From Pseudomonas vlassakiae (GTDB lineage: Bacteria > Pseudomonadota > Gammaproteobacteria > Pseudomonadales > Pseudomonadaceae), in assembly GCF_014269035.2 (NCBI RefSeq), contig NZ_JABWRP020000001.1, positions 186,001 to 250,000 on the forward strand: DNA of 64,000 bases, read 5' to 3'. The notes below the pieces were generated by a model. The model did not search any database, was not told the DNA's origin, and worked only from the letters and a program-made list of their open reading frames with translations. Made by a program: the position numbers and the translations under genes. Of the stretch, positions 27,545 through 38,512 are shown piece after piece; positions within the stretch are counted from its first letter, which is position 1, and each line of letters opens with the position of its first letter.

Positions 27545-28639
27545 TTAATCCTGTACGTTGCTGTATTCGATTTTTGCCCATTCAGCCAATCGGATGACGC
27601 CTTCTTGGACGCTGATACGAGGAATCCAGTTCATGGCCTGCTTGGCTGCGGTGATATCTGCGCAGGCGTAGCGGATGTCGCCGATCCTGAAAGCCCCCGT
27701 GACCTTGAATGCATCATCATTTTTGCCGAGGGCGCGCATCAGCATCTTCGAGATTTCAAGAATTGAAACAGGCTCGCCGCTGCCGATATCGAGGATGGTT
27801 CCGTGTTTGATGTCGGCGTCGCCAGCCAAGACCAACGCACTGACGATATCGTCGACATAGGCGAAATCCCGAGCGATCTCGCCGTCTTCATAAATGGCCA
27901 GTTCGGCGCCCGACAAAATCTGCCGTGCAAAGATAGACAATACGCCGGTGTAAGGGTTGCGGAGCGACTGGCCGGGGCCATAGACGTTCTGGAATCGCAG
28001 AATCACCGCATCCCACGGGGCGCCTTCACCTGCTTGGCAGAGCAGATATTCCTGCATCAATTTAGTCGATGCATACACAGAGGCAGGGGCGGGCGGGAGG
28101 CCGGCGTGACTTGCAATCGGTCGTGCCGGCGCCACTGCATTGGCAGGAACTGGAACCGCAAAGTCTCCGGCTTCCATCGCTTCTGGCTGACGAGGGAGGC
28201 CTACAAACTCCAGCCCGTTGGCATCGACGTAACCACCCTCGCCGTAGACTGCGCGGGAACCCGCCAGTACGACTTTGCTGACGTTATGCTGAGTGCGCAA
28301 GGCTTCGATCAGGTTGGTGGTGCCAATCACATTAACGGCGCAGTAGCGAGTTGGTTCGTCGTACGACTGGCCTGTGCCGGTTTCCGCTGCCAAGTGGTAA
28401 ACGATGTTCGGATTGGAGGCTTTAACGCACTCTGTCAGGGCCTGTGCATCGGTGACATCACCTTTGACGAAAGTCACGCCAGTTCCGAGATCTGGCGTCG
28501 CTGGGTTGACACCGTGAACCTGGGGATGCAGGTTGTCAAAAACCCAGATCTTGCAAGAAGGGTTCTTCTTCAAGAGTGCGGCGATGAGGCGAGAGCCAAT
28601 GAAACCTGCGCCGCCAGTTATCAGAATATTTTCGGTCAT
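27545..28639 (-). CDS. NAD-dependent sugar epimerase, probably dTDP-L-rhamnose 4-epimerase type
   Basis: A ~364-aa extended SDR. It starts [18 protein letters not shown] and has VFDNLHPQVHG near residue 38, a block I associate with dTDP-L-rhamnose 4-epimerases (Tll/WbiB). It also has VYHLAAETGTGQSYDE near 80, the catalytic VYASTKLMQEYL near 190 and the hinge ILRFQNVYGPGQSL near 215. If the assignment holds, it would turn dTDP-L-rhamnose from the island's Rml enzymes into dTDP-6-deoxy-L-talose. ATG 28639 fits the usual N-terminus; ATG 28651 is an alternative. It lies 12 bases from the next gene. Confidence 0.75.
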   Translation of the reverse strand: MTENILITGGAGFIGSRLIAALLKKNPSCKIWVFDNLHPQVHGVNPATPDLGTGVTFVKGDVTDAQALTECVKASNPNIVYHLAAETGTGQSYDEPTRYCAVNVIGTTNLIEALRTQHNVSKVVLAGSRAVYGEGGYVDANGLEFVGLPRQPEAMEAGDFAVPVPANAVAPARPIASHAGLPPAPASVYASTKLMQEYLLCQAGEGAPWDAVILRFQNVYGPGQSLRNPYTGVLSIFARQILSGAELAIYEDGEIARDFAYVDDIVSALVLAGDADIKHGTILDIGSGEPVSILEISKMLMRALGKNDDAFKVTGAFRIGDIRYACADITAAKQAMNWIPRISVQEGVIRLAEWAKIEYSNVQD

Positions 28640-28659
28640 TTCAAATTCCATTATTACAA

Positions 28660-31053
28660 CTAAATAATCAAGTCATCCAATATCTTGGACGCTGCCGGTC
28701 CTTCGATGACAGTACGCTTTATAAATTCGTTGGATAATACGTCCGGCTGAGTATTGGCTAATGCGCTCGCGACAAAATCTACCCAGTCTTGAGTGGCGCT
28801 TATTCTGGGCAGTGGTCTGTATTGGTCGAGTTGCAACTGATGAGCGACTACGGCGACACTTAAGCCCCTGCGTGCAGCATCTAGGGCGATGGTCGAGGGC
28901 GATGTGATGACCGCGGCCATTCTGCCGAGTAACTGATCAGCGGTGAAATTTTGCCAGTCCGAGCTTTCCGGGTCCGCAATGAGCAGGTTGGCGGCAACTG
29001 GTCGGTCGCCCTTGTATCGCTTGGTTAGCCATACACCTGCTTGGTGGGGCTTGATCAGGAAGATAACTTCGGGAAAACGTTTCGCCAGGGTTACGACGCC
29101 GTCGATGAAGAAAGTTCTGTAGGCTTCGTCATAACGATGCCAGTGCAGGTTTTCGAAGATGCCGACTACTGGCGCTGCCGGGCTGATCAGATGATCGAGG
29201 TTTGCGTCATCTTCGCCGACGGGCTTGGGGCAGCCCACAGGGACACATTTGTTACGAGTCAGCGAGCCAGCGCCAGGGTGCAATGTGTCAAGGGGGCCCC
29301 ACAAGAAAACCTTCTCTGAGGCAAAGTTAACCTTGCAAATATGGTGAATTTCATCGCTGTATGTCAGGCCGACGTTTTCAAATCCATGTTGCATAGTGGC
29401 TGTTCTGAGACCGGCTTTTTGGGCGCGGCGTGTCAGTGTGCGTGTGAAGACGTGGGGCGCGAGGTTGGTTTCGGTCACTGTTAGCAGCGCCTTTGTACCC
29501 GCAGCAAAAATCGGTGCGCGATCGGCCTCGCTTTCCAGGATAACCGTCGGGGAGACGCGAGCACCTTGAAGGATGCCGAGCACGCGTGGATGTTTTTTCA
29601 GCAGCGCGGAACTGCTCCACACTTCAAACGGAACGGCACGCTTCTGCGCTTCGGAGATGATGGGTAACATCATATCCACGTCCTGTATCAGGTTGAGCAC
29701 GAAAATGACTTGAGGGACAGGTTTATCAATGCATCCCTTTGCTATGGCCTCTCTCAAGGTATGCTGCCAGGCTTCGGCGATTACCGCCGGTCCGAAATGA
29801 GTCAGGGCAAGTTGTTGTCCTCTGGCCACATCGTCGGCTGCATGCTGAGCGCACGACAAATACCTTCTCAATCCGGCTCCAAAATCATTAACCGCGATAC
29901 TACCCGATAGCGGCAGAAGGCTCGGAGTATTGGTTGCGACAACCGGAAGGTTGTTGATCAGTGCGTGCACCGAGCGATTGGCTGACTTGCAGATACTGAA
30001 ATCATCCAGTGAGTTCGGGATGAGCACGAGCGTCGCTCTCTTCAACTCTCTGTCAATAGATGCCGGTGACCACTCCACGTAGCGCGAACGTATTGCCATT
30101 GGTTGTATATGGGTGTCGTATTTTTCGCGATTGTTACTGACCACGACCAACTCAACGCTGTATTCCAGCGCAACGGCTTCGAGTTCGTCTCGTATCCGCA
30201 GCAAATCGAGCATGCCGAAGTCTGCGTATTCAGCGCCGTGGTTGCCAAACCAGAGCAGCTGGGAGGCATTGGCTGTAGGCGGTGTATCGCCCTGAGTTGC
30301 AGTGATGGCTGCGGCTTGGCGACGCGTAGAGGCCATTTCGGCCTTTGCCCTTAGATGAGCCCGCACTCGGTCAATCCGGCGCTTCCAGAAACCAGGAGTG
30401 AAAAGCGACCACCATCGTTTTGCCCGCTTTTTAATCAGAGCGCGCAGGGATGCGCCAACTAAAACCCGGGCTAGGTGGCGCAATCGTTTCAACCAGTTGA
30501 TACCTGGTAGTTTTCTGGCAGGTTTGATATTGGCCCGCGCCAGAAACAGGCGTGCATCCAGCGCAGCGTTGGTTGCTTCGTAAATGATGCCATCAGGTAT
30601 GACAACTACCTGTGCATTGGCGACGTGTCGAGAGATAACGTTAGCCAATGGCGTGGTTGTGACCACGATAGCGTCTGCGCATTTGGCGATTGCCAGGAAC
30701 AATTTGCTCGGGGTGATTACCGAGTGTTTACCGTAGCCTTCGACGAAAATATTATCGCAAAGATCAAAAATGACAGGTATTTTTAGTGATTTAGCGCGCT
30801 GGATAAGCCGATAAGTGTCAACGCTGAAGTCTTTGACAACGATCAGTGCATCGAGTGACTTGAGGTCGACAGGATTGGCACTGGTAAATAGATGGCAGGT
30901 ATGGCCGAGCGCTTCCAAGGCCACGATCGGTAAAACCGCGCGATACCTGACACTTGCAATTTTCAGCGATAACGAAGAGACGCACCAACCGATTACTAGT
31001 GGCCGTTCATTCTGAAGGTTCATCATGCTTAAGTTTTCTTCTGCCTTCAGCAT
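28660..31053 (-). CDS. Large two-domain glycosyltransferase-like protein
   Basis: A 797-aa protein, first gene of the second minus-strand operon. The N-terminal half (to about residue 430) looks GT4-like: VIGWCVSSLSLKIASVRYRA, IFDLCDNIFVEGYG near 105 and a C-terminal block with ICKSANRSVHALINNLPVVA near 360. Between them is a basic linker rich in Arg/Lys. The second half (about 445-797) resembles capsule/teichoic polymer synthases: TATMQHGFENVGLTYSD near 555, a phosphate-binding-like VIFLIKPHQAGVW near 665 and AAVITSPSTIALDAARRGLSVAVV near 715. No exact family is assigned. It may combine two sequential transfer activities, one of them possibly a capping step. ATG 31026 is an alternative start. 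Confidence 0.65.
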   Translation of the reverse strand: MLKAEENLSMMNLQNERPLVIGWCVSSLSLKIASVRYRAVLPIVALEALGHTCHLFTSANPVDLKSLDALIVVKDFSVDTYRLIQRAKSLKIPVIFDLCDNIFVEGYGKHSVITPSKLFLAIAKCADAIVVTTTPLANVISRHVANAQVVVIPDGIIYEATNAALDARLFLARANIKPARKLPGINWLKRLRHLARVLVGASLRALIKKRAKRWWSLFTPGFWKRRIDRVRAHLRAKAEMASTRRQAAAITATQGDTPPTANASQLLWFGNHGAEYADFGMLDLLRIRDELEAVALEYSVELVVVSNNREKYDTHIQPMAIRSRYVEWSPASIDRELKRATLVLIPNSLDDFSICKSANRSVHALINNLPVVATNTPSLLPLSGSIAVNDFGAGLRRYLSCAQHAADDVARGQQLALTHFGPAVIAEAWQHTLREAIAKGCIDKPVPQVIFVLNLIQDVDMMLPIISEAQKRAVPFEVWSSSALLKKHPRVLGILQGARVSPTVILESEADRAPIFAAGTKALLTVTETNLAPHVFTRTLTRRAQKAGLRTATMQHGFENVGLTYSDEIHHICKVNFASEKVFLWGPLDTLHPGAGSLTRNKCVPVGCPKPVGEDDANLDHLISPAAPVVGIFENLHWHRYDEAYRTFFIDGVVTLAKRFPEVIFLIKPHQAGVWLTKRYKGDRPVAANLLIADPESSDWQNFTADQLLGRMAAVITSPSTIALDAARRGLSVAVVAHQLQLDQYRPLPRISATQDWVDFVASALANTQPDVLSNEFIKRTVIEGPAASKILDDLII

Positions 31054-31652
31054 TCTATCTTCGTTGCCTAATGAGTAAGTGGATGGGAGCGGTGATTGAG
31101 CAGCTGTTGCGGGTCATCAGTTCATGGGCGCCAAGGCAAAGGGCCAACACTGCTGAGTGAACCGCGGGGCGCTGGGCGAAATCCAACGCTACCCAGATCC
31201 GTTGTGTTCGATACCAAGTGCAGCGAGGCCTTCGGCCGGGTCGAAATCCTCGATATTCTACCGAAATGAATCTCGCCGTGGAAATTTTGTAGACGTTGGG
31301 TACTGCCTTCCGACAATGGCGTGACCTGTGTCAAACAAATGAGGTGCCGGCCGAGGGGGGGCAGGGCTCTGTATCTATTCCTGAGAGGCTCAATCTTGGC
31401 GTGCCAAGGGGAGATTCTTACTGGTCGTCAAGCCCCCTCTCGATGCCCTACCCGTGGAGGGGGTTGGGGGCAGCGGCTCATCGGGAGCTACCCGTCGGGC
31501 AGGCGGACCTGTGTGGCAACGAGCAGGGTGGACGCAACCCGCAGAATGACAAGATACGAAGTCATGGCTTAGTATTCACGCCATGACCCGAGCAAGATCA
31601 AGCAGATCGATTTTGGAATAGTGAACCTCCGAGAGACAAGAACCGACCTGCC
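31054..31652. other. Divergent intergenic region, no recognised gene
   Basis: About 600 bases between the minus-strand operon and the plus-strand GT2 gene. It should contain promoters in both directions. Frames are open here but show no motif or ribosome site. Base composition is uneven, with G-runs around 31357-31365 and 31455-31475. It may include degraded mobile DNA that I cannot identify. Confidence 0.4.
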
Positions 31653-32624
31653 ATGCCTATAGCAGCCGCTCCACCTTCCCGCGTCACGCGAAAAAATCCG
31701 AACAACCAATGTTTAGTTGCGATTCTACTTTGTACCTACAACGGTGCCGAGTATCTGCGGGAGCAACTGGACTCCTTCATTCGCCAGACACACCGAAACT
31801 GGGTGGTCTACGCTTCGGATGACGGGTCGACGGATGCAACTCTCGACATCCTTGGAGAGTATCGGCATGCGCTTGGTGATCAGCTCGTCATTCTGAATGG
31901 CCCGCGACAAGGTTTTGCCAAGAACTTTATCTCCCTGATCCAGAATCCTGCAGTTATAGGAGAATTTTTCGCATTCAGTGATCAAGATGACATCTGGATG
32001 TCGGATAAGTTAACCAGGAGTTTGGCGGCGCTGCAGTCTGCGGACCACGAAGCCCCGGCGCTTTATTGCTCACGGACGCAACTTATTGATAAGTCAGGGA
32101 GGAGTATTGGGTTTTCGCCTCTTTTCAGCAAGCGTCCGGGCTTTCGTAACGCGCTGGTTCAGAGTCTCGCAGGCGCCAATACCATGCTTATAAATCAGCG
32201 AGCCCGAGAACTGCTCTGCTTAACGCCACCCGATGCTCGAATCGTGGCGCATGACTGGCTCACGTATCTGATCGTCAGTAGCTACCAAGGCCTGATCGTA
32301 TTCGATCCTGTTCCGACCCTTCTTTACCGTCAGCATGGTGGTAACTTGATCGGATCAAATACAGGCATGAAGCGCCGTTTGATTAGGGTGATCGGTATGT
32401 TTCGTGGGCGTTTCAGCGAATGGAACGAGATGAACTTGAGGATTTTGCTGGCGCACAAAATCAATCTGGGTCAAGAGCACCGGCGGCTTCTAGAGCAGTT
32501 TGAACTCGCTAAACGAAGCCCCCTGCTCAAGCGCTTGAGGTTGCTGGCAGAGACGGGGGTCTATCGACAAACGCTGGCGGGCAACATGAAGCTGGTCGTT
32601 GCCGCTATTTTTAACAAGTTTTGA
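31653..32624 (+). CDS. GT2-family glycosyltransferase, rhamnosyltransferase-like
   Basis: A 323-aa GT-A enzyme: LVAILLCTYNGAEYLREQLDSF near residue 22, YASDDGSTDATLDIL near 52, FFAFSDQDDIWMSDKL near 105 and HDWLTYLIVSSYQGL near 205. The FADQDDIW-type block and the late HDW motif are shared with the GT2 gene at 13.0 kb, so both may use dTDP-rhamnose or dTDP-6-deoxytalose (inferred). It stands alone on the plus strand; kdsD follows after 175 bases. Confidence 0.85.
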   Translation: MPIAAAPPSRVTRKNPNNQCLVAILLCTYNGAEYLREQLDSFIRQTHRNWVVYASDDGSTDATLDILGEYRHALGDQLVILNGPRQGFAKNFISLIQNPAVIGEFFAFSDQDDIWMSDKLTRSLAALQSADHEAPALYCSRTQLIDKSGRSIGFSPLFSKRPGFRNALVQSLAGANTMLINQRARELLCLTPPDARIVAHDWLTYLIVSSYQGLIVFDPVPTLLYRQHGGNLIGSNTGMKRRLIRVIGMFRGRFSEWNEMNLRILLAHKINLGQEHRRLLEQFELAKRSPLLKRLRLLAETGVYRQTLAGNMKLVVAAIFNKF

Positions 32625-32799
32625 AGTCCGTAGCCGAACGAGACTAGCTGCTCCTGCAGATCCCCACGTCGAGAGGGCTATGACTTGGGGCTTTGCACGG
32701 CAGGTGAAGAGATAAGCTTGAGGCTCATGCGCTTTGCTTGTCTGGGCAAAAACCTTACCATTGGGCCCTTCGCAATAACTGCATTCGTCAGGGACGGAA

Positions 32800-33732
32800 A
32801 TGAATCACCTAACCATCGCCAAAGAAGCCCTGATCGCCCAGGCCCAGGCCGTTACTCAGTTGGCTGGCCGCCTTGATGGCGAATTCCAGAGCGCTGTAGA
32901 ACTGATTCTCGCTTGTCAGGGGCGCACCGTGGTTTGCGGTATGGGCAAATCCGGCCTTATCGGCCAGAAGATGGTGGCCACCTTCGCTTCCACTGGCACC
33001 CCGAGCTTCTTCCTGCACCCAGCCGAGGCGTTCCATGGTGATCTTGGCATGCTCAAGTCGATCGATGTGCTGATTCTTATCAGCTACAGCGGAGAGACTG
33101 ACGAGTTGATCAAGCTGATCCCGAGCCTCAAGTCGTTTGGCAACAAGATCATCGCCATGACCGGCAATGGTAAGTCCACTCTGGCCAAGCACGCCGATAT
33201 CTGGCTCGATATTTCGGTAGATCGTGAGGTGTGCCCGAACAATCTGGCGCCAACTACTTCGACCTTGGCGACCATGGCCATGGGCGATGCTCTGGCTGTT
33301 GCGTTGATCGAAGCGATCCAATTCAAGCCGATGGATTTTGCCCGTTACCACCCTGGTGGGAGCTTAGGCCGCAAGCTGCTGACCCGAGTGCGTGATGTGA
33401 TGCGCACGCCAGCACCGGTCGTTACCGGTACTACTAGCTTCCATGATTGCTTGCTGGTGATGACCCAAAGCCGCCTGGGCCTGACCGTTGTCATTGACGA
33501 TGACAAGCTGGTTGGCATTGTCACCGACGGTGACCTGCGCCGGGCGCTGCTGGATAACGAAGGCATCATCCACGAGACGGTTGCACATTTCATGACCGCC
33601 AAACCGCACACTATTGCGGAAGATGCGCAGCTCTCGGAAGCTGAGGCTTATATGCTGGACAACAAGATTCGGGCATTGGCGGTGATCAATGGTGATGGCG
33701 CAGTCGTGGGTGTGGTCGAAATCTTTGACTGA
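32800..33732 (+). CDS. kdsD: D-arabinose-5-phosphate isomerase (KdsD/KpsF/GutQ family)
   Basis: Converts ribulose-5-phosphate to arabinose-5-phosphate, the first step toward Kdo. The 310-aa product has an SIS domain (residues ~30-170) with VVCGMGKSGLIGQKMVATFAS and FLHPAEAFHGDLGML, ending in YHPGGSLGRKLL, followed by two CBS domains (~205-310). Codon use is core-like. Pseudomonads usually carry kdsD in the lpt locus, so this copy beside kdsA in an O-antigen island looks like a dedicated Kdo-supply gene, as kpsF is in group 2 capsule loci; that parallel is inference. Confidence 0.93.
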   Translation: MNHLTIAKEALIAQAQAVTQLAGRLDGEFQSAVELILACQGRTVVCGMGKSGLIGQKMVATFASTGTPSFFLHPAEAFHGDLGMLKSIDVLILISYSGETDELIKLIPSLKSFGNKIIAMTGNGKSTLAKHADIWLDISVDREVCPNNLAPTTSTLATMAMGDALAVALIEAIQFKPMDFARYHPGGSLGRKLLTRVRDVMRTPAPVVTGTTSFHDCLLVMTQSRLGLTVVIDDDKLVGIVTDGDLRRALLDNEGIIHETVAHFMTAKPHTIAEDAQLSEAEAYMLDNKIRALAVINGDGAVVGVVEIFD

Positions 33733-33935
33733 TTTACTACTGTGGCAAAGGGCGATACATACTTGCGTTTCAGCTTCGCTTATTCCGAGAAATCAAACCC
33801 TGGTGGGCTTGGTTGGTAATACTCGGTATTTCTCTATCTTCGTCATCATGGACTAATGAGGTTTTGTATTCGGTCAGCATGTTGCGGCTGTATGTGTGGG
33901 CGCTCACGGGCTCAAGGTGCGCCAGGCTCCATGCA

Positions 33936-33992
33936 GACCGTCAGGGTGTCGGTATCCGCCAGGCGCACCAGCGGTTTGACACCCTGCCGGTC
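33936..33992. repeat. Large imperfect inverted repeat between kdsD and kdsA copy 1
   Basis: Fifteen-nt arms with one mismatch, GACCGTCAGGGTGTC and GACACCCTGCCGGTC, around a 27-nt loop, ending 11 bases before the kdsA stop. It lies between convergent genes and could act as a two-way terminator or be a remnant of a mobile-element end. Confidence 0.5.
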
Positions 33993-34002
33993 GCTGTGAA
34001 AT

Positions 34003-35279
<1,277 letters not shown>

Positions 35280-35828
35280 ATGCACGCTATTCCATTGTCA
35301 ATCCCAGAAGTCATCCTGTTCACCCCCAAGGTGTTTGGCGATGATCGTGGCTTTTTCTTCGAAAGCTTCAATGCTCGTGTTTTTAATGAGGTCACCGGTC
35401 AGCAGTACGATTTTGTTCAAGACAACCATTCGCGCTCGGTGAAGGGTGTATTGCGTGGCCTGCACTACCAGTTACCGCCCCATGCCCAAGGCAAGTTGGT
35501 GCGCGTTGTTCAAGGTGAAGTGTTTGATGTGGCGGTGGATATCCGCCGCAGTTCGCCGACCTTTGGCAAGTGGGTCGGTGCCGTGTTGTCGGCGCAGAAC
35601 CACAATCAGCTGTGGATACCACCCGGGTTCGCCCACGGCTTCGTAACCCTGAGTGATACAGCGGAGTTTCTCTACAAGACCACGGACTTCTATGCGACCC
35701 AGAGCGAGCGCTGCATTGCCTGGGACGATTCGCAGATTGCTGTTGAGTGGCCAATCGACTTCGCCCCCACGCTTTCCGCCAAGGACTTGGTCGGCAAGGC
35801 GTTGGCACAGGCTGACCTGTTCGATTGA
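35280..35828 (+). CDS. rmlC: dTDP-4-dehydrorhamnose 3,5-epimerase
   Basis: Third enzyme of dTDP-L-rhamnose synthesis. The 182-aa cupin has LFTPKVFGDDRGFFFESFN near residue 14, FVQDNHSRSVKGVLRGLHYQ near 42, the catalytic-site block VFDVAVDIRRSSPTFGKWVG near 82, LWIPPGFAHGFVTLSD near 108 and KTTDFYA near 130. It stands alone on the plus strand, 22 kb from rmlBDA. ATG 35280 has AAAGG 7-11 bases upstream; a TTG directly before it is less likely. Its GC content is closer to the core than that of most island genes. Confidence 0.96.
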   Translation: MHAIPLSIPEVILFTPKVFGDDRGFFFESFNARVFNEVTGQQYDFVQDNHSRSVKGVLRGLHYQLPPHAQGKLVRVVQGEVFDVAVDIRRSSPTFGKWVGAVLSAQNHNQLWIPPGFAHGFVTLSDTAEFLYKTTDFYATQSERCIAWDDSQIAVEWPIDFAPTLSAKDLVGKALAQADLFD

Positions 35829-36035
35829 ACGAGAGAACCTATCGTTTGATGTGGAATGGGTAGGTGCGTCCGCTGCAGGATTTTATGAATATGCGTATCG
35901 CAACATTCGGTGACGTCTAATTCGGTCACAATTTCTGCCTAAGATGCGCTGGTGCGATTGCGCGTGACTCTCTAGATTGGAAGTGCAGCCAAGGAAACAG
36001 CTGCACATTCATTCAATTCAAAGGAGTGATCCCAC

Positions 36036-36368
36036 ATGCGTAATACTGTCCTCAATTACCTGCTGCTGCCACTGTTCGCCGGGCTGTCTTTTTCCCTGAG
36101 CGCCGCGCCGGCCACTGTTGGCGCGGTAAAGGAGCCCATACCGGTGGTCAGCCAGATGGACTCTCAGCAGACGCTGGTCGATTTGAACAAGGCTGATGCA
36201 GCAGTCTTGCAAAGAGAGCTGAATGGGATCGGCAAGGCCAAGGCCGAAGCCATCGTTGCCTATCGAGAGGCCAACGGGCCATTCACTTCGGTGGATGAAC
36301 TGCTGGAGATCAAAGGAATAGGCAATGCATTGTTGGAGCGTAACCGGAGCAAACTGATGGTTGAGTAA
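36036..36368 (+). CDS. comEA: ComEA-family helix-hairpin-helix DNA-binding protein
   Basis: A 110-aa protein with a signal peptide (basic start, hydrophobic LLLPLFAGLSFSLSAAPA) and a C-terminal double HhH domain: LVDLNKADAAVLQRELNGIGKAKAEAIVAYRE, then FTSVDELLEIKGIGNALLERN. ComEA binds incoming DNA in the periplasm in competent bacteria. In pseudomonads it commonly lies directly downstream of wbpM; here 26 kb of O-antigen genes separate them. A GGAGTG ribosome site precedes the ATG. No other competence gene is nearby. Confidence 0.9.
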   Translation: MRNTVLNYLLLPLFAGLSFSLSAAPATVGAVKEPIPVVSQMDSQQTLVDLNKADAAVLQRELNGIGKAKAEAIVAYREANGPFTSVDELLEIKGIGNALLERNRSKLMVE

Positions 36369-36431
36369 GCTGGGCGCGAATAACGTAATGCTTTTGGTTT
36401 AAAACTTGGGTCGTTTGCATCGGCCTGTCTC

Positions 36432-36465
36432 GCAGCCCATCACCGGCTTGCCGGAGATGGGCTGC
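36432..36465. terminator. Strong hairpin between convergent comEA and the DUF2897 gene
   Basis: Ten-bp arms GCAGCCCATC / GATGGGCTGC enclose an inner CCGG-CTTG-CCGG stem. It could stop transcription from both sides, although there is no adjacent T-run. Confidence 0.5.
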
Positions 36466-36505
36466 ACAACGCCCCTGACGGTATCCGTGGGGCTCGCTTA
36501 GCCTT

Positions 36506-36673
36506 TCACTTGTCCCTCGCATCCTTGGCATCCGCCTCGGCATTGCGTTCATGCACCTTGCGCAGCTGCTCTTCCGTCAGCGGCAGCTTCTTCGCCGTAT
36601 CGCGCAACATCATCAACGCGCCCACGATCGAGCCGAGGGCTATGATGAGTATCAGCCAGGCATACCAGGGCAT
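36506..36673 (-). CDS. DUF2897-type small membrane protein
   Basis: A 55-aa protein, MPWYAWLILIIALGSIVGALMMLRDTAKK followed by LPLTEEQLRKVHERNAEADAKDARDK, with one N-terminal membrane helix and a charged tail. The length and the PWY-x-W-L-I-L-I-I start fit the uncharacterised DUF2897 family of pseudomonads. ATG 36673 has an AGGAGAAC ribosome site; the upstream extension of the frame is not supported. Function unknown. Confidence 0.75.
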   Translation of the reverse strand: MPWYAWLILIIALGSIVGALMMLRDTAKKLPLTEEQLRKVHERNAEADAKDARDK

Positions 36674-36856
36674 TGTCGTTCTCCTATGCGCTTTGAAGGC
36701 TTCGCTTGTACAAAATATGAGCGATGGCCATATCCGTTGGTTCAATTATAGGAGCCGTACCTGTCTGGGCCAATTCTGATGGCGCCCTGGCCCCCAAGGC
36801 ACGCTGACTTCGTTTACAATGCGCGCCGTTTACGACTTGCCAAGAGACCCCTGACC

Positions 36857-37558
36857 ATGTCCGCCTGCCAGACGCCCCTGATCGTCGCCCTGGATTTCCC
36901 CACCCGTGACGCCGCCCTGAAGCTGGCTGACCAGCTCGACCCCGCCCTGTGCCGGGTAAAAGTCGGCAAGGAGCTGTTTACCAGCAGCGCTTCGGGCATT
37001 GTCGAAACCCTGTGCGCGAAGGGCTTCGAGGTGTTCCTCGACCTCAAGTTCCACGACATCCCCAACACCACGGCCATGGCGGTCAAGGCCGCTGCCGAGA
37101 TGGGGGTGTGGATGGTCAACGTGCATTGCTCCGGTGGCCTGCGCATGATGGCCGCCTGCCGCGAAGAGCTGGCCAAGCGCAGCGGCCCGCAGCCGTTGCT
37201 GATCGGCGTGACGGTGTTGACCAGCATGGAGCGTGAGGACCTGGCGGGTATCGGCCTGGACGTGGACCCGCAAGAACAAGTACTGCGCCTGGCGGCGCTG
37301 GCCGAAAAGGCGGGCATGGATGGCTTGGTGTGCTCGGCTCTGGAAGCCCCGGCGCTGAAGGCTGCGCACCCGGCTTTGCAGCTGGTCACTCCGGGCATTC
37401 GCCCTGCGGGCAGTGCCCAGGATGACCAGCGCCGTATCCTCACCCCGCGCCAGGCGCTGGATGCAGGTTCCGACTATCTGGTGATCGGCCGCCCGATCAG
37501 CCAGGCAGCTGACCCTGCTCAGGCGCTGGCAGCTGTGGTAGCGGAAATCCGCGGCTGA
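36857..37558 (+). CDS. pyrF: Orotidine 5'-phosphate decarboxylase
   Basis: Final step of UMP synthesis. The 233-aa TIM-barrel has [19 protein letters not shown] at the start, [16 protein letters not shown] sequence near residue 36, the catalytic Lys/Asp array in [18 protein letters not shown] near 60 and [17 protein letters not shown] near 178, followed by [11 protein letters not shown] near 210. ATG 36857 fits the family; an upstream in-frame start at 36779 is not used. A two-way terminator follows. Confidence 0.97.
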   Translation: MSACQTPLIVALDFPTRDAALKLADQLDPALCRVKVGKELFTSSASGIVETLCAKGFEVFLDLKFHDIPNTTAMAVKAAAEMGVWMVNVHCSGGLRMMAACREELAKRSGPQPLLIGVTVLTSMEREDLAGIGLDVDPQEQVLRLAALAEKAGMDGLVCSALEAPALKAAHPALQLVTPGIRPAGSAQDDQRRILTPRQALDAGSDYLVIGRPISQAADPAQALAAVVAEIRG

Positions 37559-37571
37559 ATCCAAGGCAAAG

Positions 37572-37598
37572 AAAAAGGGCTGCATTGCAGCCCTTTTT
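37572..37598. terminator. Bidirectional terminator between pyrF and kdsA copy 2
   Basis: Perfect 12-bp arms AAAAAGGGCTGC / GCAGCCCTTTTT with a 3-nt loop. T-tracts on both strands serve the two convergent genes. Confidence 0.92.
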
Positions 37599-37612
37599 CA
37601 TGCTTCGCCGAA

Positions 37613-38458
<846 letters not shown>

Positions 38459-38512
38459 CTACTCTGCAAATCCCAGTCACTGGTATCAGTGGCGATAGCC
38501 AATCTTACAGAC

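Noticed and set aside
31122..31586. Open frames in the 31.1-31.6 kb gap as possible genes
   Set aside because: No motif, no ribosome site and proline/arginine-rich composition; treated as non-coding.
36857..37558. pyrF as part of the Kdo or O-antigen cluster
   Set aside because: It is a housekeeping pyrimidine gene with its own terminator; its position next to kdsA copy 2 seems incidental.
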